From Linyphia triangularis (lineage: Eukaryota > Arthropoda > Arachnida > Araneae > Linyphiidae), in assembly GCA_963978545.1 (NCBI GenBank), contig OZ021722.1:39821365-39885364 (forward strand): a stretch of 64,000 nucleotides of DNA, written 5' to 3'. A program made the translations under genes and the position numbers. Each line of letters starts with the position of its first letter. Position 1 is the first letter of the stretch. A model generated the notes under the pieces. The model was not told the DNA's origin and ran no database searches. It saw nothing but the letters and a program-made list of their open reading frames with translations. Below, in pieces: positions 8,970 to 24,274 of this stretch.

Positions 8970-10995
8970 TACAATAGATAATTTTATTTATAAATGTCTT
9001 ATTTATCTGATATTTTTAGAAAAACATACTTTTGAAAATATTTCGGAGCAGTGGGGAAAAAAAAAAGACAAAAAAAAAAAGACTAGAGAGTTCTCTACAT
9101 AAGACATCTTAAAATTGTTCGAATGATTAAATTCTGTCCATCTGTCTGAGACCACTAGAAATGCCACAAGCACGTGTGGTGTCAAATAAAAGAGATCTTG
9201 TCTAAATGAGTTCCCATACCAAATTCAACTGGAAGTTAGCGACAGCATGATTATTCTCGCTAAAACCCAATGAAGCCTACTTATTTCGAACATAACAAAG
9301 TCTATACAAAGAAATATTTCCCAAAAAACTAGACATGGTAAAAAAAACAACAAAAAAACCCACCACCTTGTAAATTGATCACTCAGAAAAAATTAGGAAT
9401 TTAATAGTTGCTGTCAATTTTTTAGGTTGCTTTTTATACTACGAACAAAACTAGGATTATTGAAAGAAAAAAAAAAACTGTTTTTGCAAGTCTTGGTAAG
9501 CCAGATAGTTGTTTCGAAATAATCTCAGTTCAAATGTTGGTGAAATTTTGCATCCATTGAACTGAAATAATATTGTTTCTTGTAAAACTCTATCTTGCCA
9601 AGTATTGATTGCATATAAGTTTTCCTACAATAATCCTATTTTTCTTCATTGTATGCAATATACTCAAAAAAATTAAACCGTTACTTTGACAACAACTATT
9701 ACAGTTTTCAACTTCTCTGGATGACTATTTTGCTTGGCGGATTTTTGTACAACGTTTAAATGTTTTTAGGGAGATTGTAACTCTAAGAGAAATTTAAAGC
9801 TTGGCTGAAATAGAGAAATCGAATTATAAGTGGGATATTTGGTGGAAAATTTTCTCACTTTTTTTTTTTAGACAAAAATTTGATTCACCTGGTCTCCCTC
9901 GGTGGTCTGCTTCTGATCGAACCAGCATTGAGACCTTCCCGTGATATGCTTCAGCTGGATGGCGGACTAGGCATCCGTCCTGATCAACTGTTTCAATGAG
10001 CGTTATCTTTTTAGACCCATCGACTGACTAACCACTTAGTTAAAGGAATAAGTTTGGCGAACTTTTTGTCTCGTCTGCTGTCGACGTTATAGCGTTTAAG
10101 TACCAAATTCTTAAACTTACATGGCCTTTCATTTTTAATAGACGCAGACCAGAGCCACATCTGTTCGTAACGGTAATTTGAAGCCATCACGATCAACAAT
10201 TAGCGAAAATACATGCGTACGCTAAACTGAATCTTGTGCAAATCAAGAGCCAAATATTAAAGCCTAATGCGGATTTCGAATCACAACCATCATGAAAGTC
10301 TATCTATTAATTGAACTTAGAATCTGTATCATGCAAAGTCAAATGGCTAATTCCCCCGACACAGATGGACACACTTTGCTCTTGGTCAAGCCGTCAAGGG
10401 GTACATGTGTCATCATTTATACTCCCAGACATCAAATCCCATCCAACAACTTGATACAATAATCAATCATCAAAGGAAACACTTTTATTATTTAACCAAT
10501 GTGTTTTTAATAAGAACAATATAAACGGGTGTATTTAATAATTCCGAGTCAAAAAGGATTTTTTTTTTAAAATAAGTAATTGATATATTTGATACATTAT
10601 TTGATAAAGCTTCCTGTTAAAAAATTGTTGTACTTAGTCTGGCCCAAAAACCACCAACTAGTTTCAGGACTATCATCAAATGTCATCAAAAACTTGCGAA
10701 TAATTGCAAAGCGGATTTCGGAATAAGTATATGACGAAAGTTCTCTAAGGTGAAATATTAGTTTTGCATAAATTATCTTCATTTTTCAAATCCAAGCATA
10801 TCGCAAGAGGATTGGCCTTAGTTTTCTTTGAAAAGTATTTAAGTAAAGACAACGGACAAGACAAATCTTCTAAGATAAAATACTTTTTTTTCCCTTTTAA
10901 GCAACAACTGCTTTGCATTGCAAGTATTAGCGAAAAGACCATTTTTGCACATTTAGTTATAAAATAAACAACTAACTTTCGGAAACGGCTACAGA
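8970..10995. other. AT-rich spacer
   Basis: No gene is supported. A segment at 9165-9240 (CACGTGTGGTGTCAAATAAA...GAGTTCCCATACCAAATTC) is a diverged relative of 45229-45310 and probably a dispersed-repeat fragment. The less AT-rich stretch 9890-9990 is unidentified. Confidence 0.4.
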
Positions 10996-11179
10996 CAGGG
11001 CTGTAGGCAGAGGGGGGGGGGGGGGGGGAGAGACCGACGGCACATCCCTCCCCCGAAATTGTGTGAAATCTTGTTTCACTACTTCCCCTTCTATATTTGT
11101 GTAATTTGTACGTATTTATTCAAATCTTCGACCATAATCCCCCCCCCCTCCCCGAAAAAAAATCCTGGCTACGGGCTTG
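10996..11179. mobile_element. Short inverted-repeat element with G/C tracts
   Basis: The left end reads CAGGGCTGTAGGCAGAGG followed by a run of about 18 G. The right end is its rough inverse, a C run, then GAAAAAAAATCCTGGCTACGGGCTTG. The flanks (GCTACAGA left, GTTACGAG right) agree at 5 of 8 positions, which could be a decayed 8-bp target duplication. It looks like a small non-autonomous hAT-like element. Confidence 0.35.
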
Positions 11180-13188
11180 GTTACGAGAGATATCGAGTTA
11201 AAGAAAATTTCAGATTATATTTTGATAATTTTGCTTTTAATTGTGTGATTCAATTCCCTTGTTTTGGAGTTAATACGTTCAAAGACAGAAAGGACAGCAG
11301 AAGATAAATATTTTACAACAACAACTTGCAACATCTAAAACCATAAAAAAATCACAGGAAGAACAGCTCATATTGTTTTTAAAACACTGTTCTAAAAAAT
11401 AGCTAACGAACTAGTTAATGTACTTTATTATAATAAATATATTAACACACAATTTTTTTTATTATTATATTAAATACATTAATACACAATTTTTCTTCTC
11501 AGCTATTTAAAATTTTAAAATTATGGTGATAATTGTATTCTAGGCCAATAGACGAGAAGAACATTTTAGTAATTTCGAATGGAAAACAATATTTAAACCA
11601 GAGATTATGATAGAAATTATTCACTAAGAGATGCTAAATTTTACATATATAAGGATACACTTTTGCTTTGAGCAGTAGCTTCTGAAAGTCAGCCGTATAT
11701 CCCAAAAATGTATCTTAAAATTTTAAAAACAATTTTTATGGGCCACTTTACAAATATTTTAACTGCGACTTTTAACATTTACCAGCAACATATTATAATC
11801 GGGATATTAACTTTAAATTCATACAAATACAATTTAGCTAAATAATGAAATTACACACAAATACTATGACAAAATGATACTCCTCACATAATTTTAATTC
11901 AATCTCAAAAGCATTTGTACCTTAATTGTATTTATTTTTAAAATTCTACCAACCTTCATCATTCCTGGAAAGACTCTTACACATGCAGTAATGTATCTTG
12001 CTACTTAGATAACAATACTTTTTTTACTTTAATAATCAGCGACATTTCAAAGAATATCATAATCAAATAGAAACATTCGCATAATCATGATACGATGCCT
12101 AATTTTCGATAGAAATGTTTTGTATTAAGTATTTTTTATATGGTCACGAACACATTTTAATTTCTTTTGGATGGTTAAATGCACGTGCATGGTCGATTGA
12201 TATTTTTTCTGGCTGTTAGATGGCGCTGGCTTGTTTATTCATGCATGCACTATTTATTTAGTTAAGATTATTCTTTTAAGGAAGAACGAGAAGCTAAAAT
12301 AATAATAATAATGATAATAATAATAAAATAAGAAGAAGAAACCAAACAGAAAGTAGTTCGTGCGTGTGTGGAGGAGGAGTGTAAATCAAAACATGCCTTG
12401 TCATTTAAGCAACAATTAGTTCGGTGAAAAATGACGGCAATTTTCATGCCGCCATTATAATGTCAAATATATTGCTAAATATTCATTACATTTACTAGTA
12501 ATAAGCAATGCAGAAGGTGTTTGTAGGGAATACTGCAACTAATATTGAAAGTATGTTCATTAGCTGTTCTGTCTAGCAACAGTCCGTTAAAAATAATTCT
12601 TTTGAAAGATTGTAATAAAGCAGAAATAAAAAATGCAGTTTGGAAAGACAAATATGCCAGAATATTAAACATGAGTAAACTAAAATATATACAGGGTGAT
12701 TATAATCAACGTTCGACTTTAAAAAAGTACAATTGGTTAGAATGACTTGAAATTTGACTTGAATATACGCATATGAATGTTATATATAACAGAAGAAAAA
12801 ATAATAGTTCGAAATTGCTTTTATCTTATAGGTACCATTTTCCCTTCACGTATGTTCGTACGCGCAATACTTTTCGCACACGTTCGCTTAATATATTTAT
12901 ATGCCATAAGAGCAAAACAATTCTACTGAGTATTTATTGCTTGTACTTTCTTTCATTATTCTTTCGCAAAAAATATTCTTCCCCAAACAGAGCAGATTGG
13001 AATTCCTTTCTAAAATTTAAATTTCTTCAAAAAAATATATTTGGAGAAATGGGAACGTGTAATGCAACAAATTTTGTAAAGTAATTCATAACTTACACTT
13101 CTACACACAAGTGAATTGAGTACACCTTGGGAATTGAAAGATTTTTTTTTTAAATGATTATTGTTTTAAATATTATTTTCACAGCTTT
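11180..13188. other. AT-rich spacer
   Basis: No gene is supported. It holds (AAT)n-like runs around 12296-12328. Open frames at 12475-13084 have no recognisable domain and look like chance frames. Confidence 0.4.
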
Positions 13189-13203
13189 CCTGAAAACTTT
13201 AGG

Positions 13204-13379
13204 CCGACCAAACGGTATAGTGGTTAGCGTGCTAGCTTCTAGGCCGCTAGGTTGCGGGTTCGAGTCCCGTGTTGGGCATGGGTGTTTGTAAATGTATGTT
13301 GGCTTGTCTAATGACGAATGTTTCTGCGCATTATAGCCCTCGTGTTGCTGACGGAGCCAGATAATCTGAAAACAACCAA
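13204..13379 (+). repeat. tRNA-derived SINE with 15-bp target duplication
   Basis: The head has an A-box-like TATAGTGGTTAGCGTGCTAG and a B box GGGTTCGAGTCCC near 13256-13268. The T arm pairs well, 5 of 7 acceptor positions pair, and the anticodon loop would have 9 bases, so this is a tRNA-derived head rather than a working tRNA. A body of about 100 bp follows. The 15-mer CCTGAAAACTTTAGG flanks the insertion exactly on both sides (13189-13203 and 13380-13394), the mark of LINE-driven retroposition. The body differs from that of the other SINE copies, so it is a separate subfamily. Confidence 0.85.
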
Positions 13380-13394
13380 CCTGAAAACTTTAGG

Positions 13395-16006
13395 AATTGT
13401 TTACAACATGATCGATCTCACTGACTATGTGTATGTTAATCAAACATGGCATTGAGAATGAAAATTTCATCAACAGACAAGAAATTTATATTCGTTATCG
13501 TACTTTTCTACAATCTCACGAATTTCTTTAAATTTGTTATTATGATTAGGAACTAGATTTGGTCGTCTGCTGGAATGTAATCGAAGTTTGCTCAAAAGGT
13601 CTACTTTTTCATTTGTAGAAAAAACAATATTTACAATCTATTAAATAAACCTACTTTATAGTATTATGTATCAAATAAATGGTAAGAGGAAGAACTAATG
13701 TCTATCCAAAAAGGTAATGAATGTACAGGAAGTCTCAAGTAAAACGGTAAACTTTTATTTAGAAAAACATATGCAGAAATGTGTTGACACATAATTGTAA
13801 GCTCTTTGGATTGTGATAGTCACTGAAACTATACGTTCTAAAAATATACAAATGAATAATTGGTTGACAGGTTGGTTATTAAAATCCTAGTGGCTTAACT
13901 GATAAATCCGCAGTTCCACGGATAGGAAGAGTTTGTTCTATTCAAAGTTAAATCCAAAGTGAAAACAAGTGTTTCGCACCAATGCTGACTAAATATATCT
14001 TTTTAGAAATAAGATGCCATCTTTTTTTAAAAAGAAGATACTCACTTTTTTTTACTGAGACTGTTGAACACAAAAACCATTTCAGTGTCGTCCAGCAAAC
14101 TTTAGCTCCATTGTACGCTCTGAAGAATTCAGGAAAGTGGTTAAAATGTATAATTACCTATTTCTTTGAACTTTCTCAGCAGGAGAATGTCTCCAATTGC
14201 AATGCCACTGACTTAATTAGGGTTCTATTTTTTTCAGTGTTTAACCCTTCCAGGAAGAAATCGAAAGAAAGTGTGATAGTGGAAGGTGCACGAAGTGAAA
14301 AGTTTTAATATTATTTGTAACTAGTCGAGTGAAATCACAAGTAGCAATCACCATTTGAAGAAAAGTAAGTGCATATTGTTTTATTACTATTAAAATTAAA
14401 ATCGCATTGCAATACATTTTGTGGGAGTCATAGAATTTAAGTAAAATATTAAGCTTAAAAATTTTTTTTGCTCAAGAAAGCAATGCGACAGGCACTGTAT
14501 TTAGTTAAAGTAATGATGTCTTAGTATAGGAGAATTCTGACTGTAAAGTTTTTTAGCCAGTGAAAATTGTATGGGGATAGCGATGCTGAATAAGATATGT
14601 AAAGTAAGGCCATGCGGCAGATGAGATATTGTTGATGTCGATAGAGCAACATAATTACAAATGAAATTAAATGAAAACTTTATTCAGATTCACTTGGGAG
14701 CTATAATTACTACATGTAAAATAGAGTACACACGACCAAGTGTTTTTTGGAAAATGTTTCCCTATAAATCGAGATGAAAAAAAGTAGAATTAACGATTTT
14801 AAAGTCTATTAATTTCAAAATTATCGATGAATGACAAAAACAAAATTATTTGATATTAGGAATTATTATTTATCTAAACTCTGAAGGTTCTTAAATAAGA
14901 ACAGAAGTGCTGAAAGATGTAAAAAAAAAAATACAGGTATATTCTGATTCACCGATTGAAAATATTTTTTTATTTTTTATATTCATGTTTCATGACCGTA
15001 CCAGAAGAGTTTTTTTTTAAATTTCTTCTACTTTTAAGCAATGGAATTCGCGAATCTAAACTTCAAGAAATCAACGAAATTATTAAAATGGCAAAAGCAC
15101 TGCATTAATACAAATATTTTGATATTAATTTAAAATCGAAAATTTCTAAATACATAATTTGAAGAAACTAAACGAGTAGTTTTACTCATATTTTTTTAAT
15201 GTTCCTCAACTGTTCTTTTCAAATTTGGTACTTGTAAAACAAATAGCAAATTTGTAGTTGGATGTTAAAAAACTGTATGAAAAATGCTAAATGTTCAAAA
15301 AGTATTAGAAATGAACTGAGCTGAATATTAACCTTAAATTAAATATTACTTTTTACTAATCGAATCATATAAAGAATTATTAATTCCAAACAGCTATTGT
15401 ACAATGAAAATTTTAGCCAAATTTGGATGGGTGTTTTATTTACAAAGGTTTTGCATTAGAAATATATAAAACATCTTAAAAGTTGAAAATCTTTTAGAAA
15501 ATAAGAACATTTCACTTTTAAAAATGCTTAAAATAATATATTATGATTTATCTTCAACAGATGATTTTCAGAACTTTGACAAGGTTTATACACATTAGGT
15601 ATATGATAATTTCAGTGTACGTGCTAGTATTATACTAGTTAGTATATATTATCGCACTCTAACGGTTATTAAAACAAACTTTGTGTTGTTTTATTTGGTG
15701 ATTTAGAGATTTGTTTGGTGCTTACTTCGTAAAGGCTTTTGCTTCTTTACGGTTGTTTTGAAAGCATACACCCATTAATGGAAAATGTAATGTATTCGAA
15801 GAGATTTTTATTTGTTTTTCGCATTGAAAATTTGCTTCTGTAACAATTTTTCTCCTTAGTTGAAACAACAAAGTCCACATTCCGGTGTAAATTTAATCGT
15901 TGCATTTAAACTTTTTCTATATCCATATGTTTTTCCACAATATCCTAAAACACTTTAAACACCGAAGAATTTTTTTTATTCATTTACTTGAACTTTTATC
16001 TTTCGT
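13395..16006. other. AT-rich spacer
   Basis: No gene is supported. The 108-codon frame at 13982-14308 shows no recognisable domain. A GTAAGT motif follows at 14366 (donor-like), so a non-coding 5' exon of the gene at 21361 is conceivable but unproven. Confidence 0.35.
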
Positions 16007-16014
16007 AAAGCAAG

Positions 16015-18797
<2,783 letters not shown>

Positions 18798-18805
18798 AAA
18801 GCAAG

Positions 18806-19017
18806 TCATATTAGCATGTTCTGTGGAACATTTTAAGAATATCAATGACTATAATTTCTCAACTCAATTCATAGTGCGCTATCGTTTTGTATTGAGAGTT
18901 TCACCCACATCAATTCCATCTTCCTTCTCAACATCATTTGATGTTTTAAATATTTTAAAAATACTTAATTTTTAAGTATTTGAAAAATAATGATGCATTT
19001 TGTGAATTACACTTACT
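18806..19017. other. Short AT-rich spacer between two DNA elements
   Basis: Nothing recognisable. Confidence 0.4.
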
Positions 19018-21025
19018 TGTACAGTACCCCCCAAAAAAACAGAACGATGGCTATATCTTTTGTTCTAATTGTTGAAATAACAAACAAAAGGTACCGTTGT
19101 AAATCGTGAAAGGTTTTTAATAATTGTATGTAGTTTTTTTTTATCATGAGGGGTCATCTACATATTAAAACAGAACCAAACTTTAAAAAGTTCAATAGCA
19201 ACCTCATAATATTATTCCATATTTGGATTCAGCATTAAAAAAGAATGCGAAATTCAAAAATTCGTAATTTTCTAATGAATGGTTTGTAATTTAAATGATA
19301 AAAAAGAAAATGATAAATTAATGTTAAATAAAAAAGTTGTTTTTTTGGCCATAAATACTTAAATAATTAATATATTTCAGTAATTTTTTTTTTCAAAAGG
19401 TAGTTTGTAAATGGCCAAACATAAATAGCAATCAGCTTTTGACTCAATTTCTTTTTTAATAATTAATTATTAATTAATAAAGCAATTAATTTTTTTTTTT
19501 GAATAGAAACATATATGTTTTTTGCTTTCATTAGATTTACCATGGTCTAAAACCCCCCATAATTTTTTTCTTTCCATTTTGACTATTAGTTCTCGATTTT
19601 TAAGAGAAAATGTAAAAAAAGCTCACTTTAAGGGACCGTATAGTAGACGACTTTTGAAAATTATCAAAGATTAATTCAAGGTAAACTAGAGGTGTGGAAA
19701 ATCGCATAACGTTCAATTATCGTATAACCGATAGTTTAAAACTAAGAAACACGCTTTAATAAGAAAGTGAACTAAAAAGTAGAAGATAATTTTAAATAAG
19801 TTTGAAATAAGAATAGTGATTAACAAGAAATATTTATTTTATCGTAAAAAAGCGTGGGGTGCTTGATGCCAATTTTTGTAAATATTTAATGACAGATATT
19901 GGTAAAAGTAGAGCCATTATGAAAATATCTTAAAAAGCACCCCCACGCTTTTGTACGATGAAATAAATATTTCTTGTTAATCACTCTATTCTTATTTCAA
20001 ACTTATTTAAAATTATCTTCTACTTTTTAGTTCACTTTTCTATTAAAGCGTGTTTCTTAGTTTTTTAATCTATTGATTATTTTCTACTTTTTAGTTTGAT
20101 TTTCTATTAAAGCGTGTTTTTTAGTTTTTTAAATTATTAATTATTTTTTCTGTAAACTATAATTTTTTTTTTTTTTTTTTTTTAAATTTGCTTTCTTAAA
20201 TTCCATTTATTTAAAACAACATTTTTTAAGCAATTTCAATAAGTTATCCTTTAAAAATTTTACTGAATCATATGACTTTTTCATTTTATAAATAATTTCA
20301 ACGATCTAGTTACATTTGTGTTTATAGTGAAATATTTCTGTAAAATATTCATGCTTTGCTAAATACTGTTTACTAATGCCTACATTTAATATTTATTAAT
20401 TTTCTAATTATCAGTAGTATTCGTTATATTTCTGCAATTACAGTTTTCGATATTTTATTTATTTCGTGTGAAGAATGCACATCTTTAATGTTGTAAATAA
20501 ATTATGTTACTTTTGCGTTTACTTGTTATTTTTGTATTAATCTTAAACATGACACTATAAATCCAAGTAGTTTCTATGCAATTTTAGACAAATACTTGTA
20601 TTTTTTAATCTTCGTGAAACGTGCCACATTGACCGTTCGATTTCTCCCGCTGTGAAGAAGAACCTTAAAAATACCTTTCGTTTTATGGAAATTCTCCCTG
20701 AAGATCGGTCAAAAAATGGTCGAAATATTTTCGGTCATAAGTTATGTGTTTTTCAACATAATGCATTGAAATTTGGTATATAGGGTAAATGATGCATGCT
20801 GAATCGAATGAAATGATAAAAAAATAAGGGTTCGTATTGAAATTTTCGAAGATAGCGTTACTTTTACTTAGTAAACGGTCAATCAAGAAAAAAAAAATTG
20901 CATCAGATATATAGAAACTCGTAAGCAAAACATTTTGGTGCAAACCGTAAGATTCTACGATAATTAGAACCGAAGATATAGCCATCGTTCTGTTTTTTTT
21001 TTTGGGGGGGGGGGTACTGTACAAC
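19018..21025. mobile_element. 2-kb element with about 55-bp terminal inverted repeats
   Basis: The left end reads TTGTACAGTACCCCCC, an A run, then CAGAACGATGGCTATATCTT. The right end is its inverse (AAGATATAGCCATCGTTCTG, T and G runs, GTACTGTACAA). The TA at each CAGTAC/GTACTG junction suits a TA-targeting (Tc1/mariner-like) element, though TA falls within the repeat so the exact ends are uncertain. The interior has no transposase and carries a nested palindrome (19737-20070). It is a non-autonomous element. Confidence 0.65.
19737..20070. mobile_element. Palindromic MITE-like repeat nested in the 2-kb element
   Basis: Arms of about 125-130 bp are inverted copies. The left one runs from AAACTAAGAAACACGCTTTA to AAAAAGCGTGGGGTGCTT, and the right from AAGCACCCCCACGCTTTT to TAAAGCGTGTTTCTTAGTTT. 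They enclose a loop of about 75 bp. The outer part of the right arm is repeated again in direct orientation at 20075-20130 (TTTCTACTTTTTAGTTTGAT). No frame is present. Confidence 0.75.
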
Positions 21026-21360
21026 TACCTTGGAAATGGGGTATTTACAAAATGCTGTCCCCAGCAAAAAGTTATTTGAATATAGATAAGCACATTTTGA
21101 GAGTTCAAGGATGATACAAGAAAAAGTATTTAAATATATATCCATACTATTATACGTTTACATACAACATAACCGAAGATTTATTTCAAGAATACAAATA
21201 GCAACACGTATATGGGAATGAATTGATCTCCAAATGTTAATTATCTATTGTGCGACTATACGCTCTACACTGCTTGAGTTTGTAATGCATTAATTTTTAT
21301 GATTTATTTGAATGTTTCAGTTTCCTGTTGTCACAGAAAAGAGAGAATTTGTTTCCTAAG

Positions 21361-23709
21361 ATGATATTGTATATTTTATTGTCTGTTTTGATAACATGCA
21401 TAGAAGGATCTGGACTCTCATGGTATCCAGTTTACTTTCCCATCAGCATTGGAAGTGGACATCGGCACACAACTCATATAGTGCCCCAACCGTAAGTGAT
21501 GAACAACTTCCCTTAATCTGAATTTCAGGGATTTTTCTTTAAAGGAAGCTGACATTTGCAAAAATATTGATTTATTTTTTTATCACAAAGTCTTCTAATA
21601 TCTAATTTTATAGATTCGGATCGGAATACCAATGCGAGTATTTTGATGTGTTTCAAGAGTTTCGCTGAGAAAATCACACTTTCCTGATTACACTATTCTA
21701 AATATATGGCAAGATATTAAACTCTGAAACCATCCAACCAATCGTACTGAATTCTTCACTTGAGACTAGCTTTACCAGCTTTAGGAATAAGACGCTGCGT
21801 ACCTTGTGTACAAAGTACAGTACTTTAGAAAGTCATTATTTCAATATACGATAGAGCTTTCCCAAAGCATCAGACAAAACAGATTCATCCAACAAAACTA
21901 GAGGTGTGGAACATCTCACAACTTTTACACTTAAAACTGGTCACTGCGATAATATTTTTGTTTATATTACCGTTTTATTTCATTGTTTTATATGTTCCTT
22001 TATTTAAAAAGTGACCAGTATGGCATTATTTTAGAGAAAATTGTTACATTGGCAAAAGAAAACACGCCCAAATTTGCGATATTGGCAATTTTTTTCGATT
22101 AATATTACATTATAATTTCTTATAATTATAACAGAGGAAAAACAGTCCCTTATGGGTGATGCTCAAGAGAAGAGAATTTTGTGTGTTAAAGACCGTTTTT
22201 CAACTTTTTTCGACATTTTTTTTTTTTTTTTTTTTGCATTTTCAAGGAAATTTTGGAGGTAGGGATTTTTAAAGCACCTTAAAAGGCATTATTGCAGCAA
22301 TTTTGATCAAAACCATTAGAGGCATTTTTCGGTAATTGCTGGAAAGCATAAATTTTTTAATGGCAGCTGCCTTATGTGTATGCGCAATTTTGAAGGCCAC
22401 AAGTTCTATAACCACCACTAATCCGTATACAAAAGTTAAATATCGTAGGTCAATTTGTTAGGGAGTTATACTGACCATGTATATACACAGACATTTTTAG
22501 ACCCCCCCCCCTTTTTTTTTTAACTCAGCACATTCCAAAAGTATATAAATGCAAAAAAAAAAAAAAATATTGGATGCAATTTTTTCATTACCTTATGTTA
22601 ACATATGGGTAATTGAAACTAAAAAATAGAAATTTCTAACAATTTGAAATAGAGAACCTTCTCTTTGATTTAGCTTGTTGTAAATAAAACTTATTTTTGA
22701 TAAATTTTGAGGTCAATAAGGCATGGTTGACTTTTCCAACGTATTTCGGGAACATTTTATAAAATGTAACTTATGATCCCCACTCAGCTTTTGCAAGTCG
22801 AATTCCGTGTTATCAGCGATATTCTTTAAAACGCATGTGTGTAAATATGTCGAATGTGAATTTCAAGTATCCTGGTAATAGAAATAATGGCTGGTATTTT
22901 ATTATGAGCCACTTAGTTTTTTTAACGAAGACATTACTTAATATTTTAATATATTGCTATGCATTATAGGGATTATCTATGACAAGGTTGTGCGGTTGAA
23001 AATTGGTTATATGCCTTAAATAATGAAAACAAGCTCAATTTTTCAATTTTAATGAGTCCAATATATCAATTAACCTACTCATAAATAAAAATTTTGAAGT
23101 CTGCTTTGTATACAATTTTTATATGTATATTTTAGGGTGATACGAACAAAAGTGATTGTTCTGGACAAACACCGCACCTCAAATCGGAACAATCTAAAAC
23201 TCGAAAAACATTCCGAACATGCGAAGCAGAATCCCCACTTTCACGATCAGAAGATAAGCGTCCACCATGACTATCTGAACAGGATGCAACCTTACGAAGA
23301 AGGTCGCTGGACTGGATCACCTGAGAGGTTCAAATACTCGCTCCCAGTCGAGGAATCCTCATGGAAACCAATTTTCGAACACATACCCCAGAGGTACTTT
23401 CCATTGAAGTATACTGGTGAAGACGGGAGCAGAGTATCCCAAATTGTACGACAGGCCTTGAAGGAATCAGAGGCACACGAGCCGAGGACGAACATCATCC
23501 TTCCTGTCGGCATTAAGAAACTCCACAATCCTCAGTTGCGGCGACCCGAAGTTAAATATGCGCCTTTCAAGAAAGGTGTTGTTCATGGTCGACATGTTGG
23601 TAAACCACAAGTGCTAGGATATCCACCGCCGTGGAGGAGTAAGTCTCTGTCTGAAGATTTACGTTTATACAAGACTGATATTCGTTGTCACGTTCCCCAT
23701 TATTCATAA
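21361..23709 (+). CDS. Gene A: secreted basic protein, two exons (21361-21491, 23136-23709)
   Basis: Exon 1 starts at ATG 21361 and encodes a signal peptide (MILYILLSVLITCIEGSG), then a WYPVYFP motif and a short His-bearing stretch. It ends at a GTAAGT donor (21492). The acceptor TTTTAG ends at 23135. Joining leaves the frame open (phase 2), giving 234 residues with the stop at 23707-23709. The mature part is rich in Lys, Arg, His and Pro, has one Cys near the C-terminus, and has no transmembrane segment or recognisable domain. A pyrimidine-rich TTTCAG ends at 21320, 40 bases before the ATG, so a 5' UTR intron is likely. It looks paralogous to the histidine-rich gene at 44491: same exon plan, intron phase and YPVY motif, and a similar start to exon 2. 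Secretion is supported; function is unknown. A cuticle or secreted matrix role is inference. Confidence 0.72.
22302..22620 (+). repeat. Intron block shared with gene B
   Basis: It aligns by eye along its length with 45848-46180 in the intron of gene B. Shared landmarks are GGCAGCT..CCTTATG.G.ATGCGC, GTAGGTCAATTTGTT, GAGTTAT.CTGACCA, CACAGA.ATTTTT and CATTACC.TATG.T, ending at ATGGGTAATTGAAA. It lies 516 bp before exon 2 here and 279 bp before exon 2 there. It is either ancestral intron sequence kept since gene duplication or two copies of one dispersed repeat. Confidence 0.65.
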
Positions 23710-24097
23710 TTGAACTTGATGTTTTGCACACTTCTGAAGTATAAATACTCGCATATCACTGTATTGCGCATTTCAGAATTATTTTGAAAACTTTTTTGAA
23801 GGGAATTAATTTGTCTTGCTTAATCAGAATTTTATGTGTTTGAGTTCATTTTCAATTGTTCAAACTACACTAGCCAAATCTTTCAGACCAAACCAACTAA
23901 CGTACATACATTTTTTACCGAGAACCTCGCCTCTGGTTTTTTCAACAAAAATTCAAATTCACGTTTTTTTTTTCTAAAATATGTATTTTCCAATCAATCT
24001 CTTCCTTTGAGAACTAGTGCCAACTTTTGGATATATTTTGATGCCATCAAAGACGTGAATTGATACCTAACGATGTTGCTAAGTTTGAGAACGTTCG

Positions 24098-24136
<39 letters not shown>

Positions 24137-24242
24137 GTGAGGAAGAACAAGCGATTTAAATTTGCGTTAAAAAAGCAAGAAAAGATGTTTCCTGGTGAAA
24201 TATACCAATAAATTTTACCATAACCCACAACACATTTTTAAC

Positions 24243-24274
<32 letters not shown>

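Noticed and set aside
13204..13276. A functional tRNA gene
   Set aside because: The anticodon loop is 9 bases, the acceptor stem has two mismatches, and a SINE body plus 15-bp flanking duplications follow.
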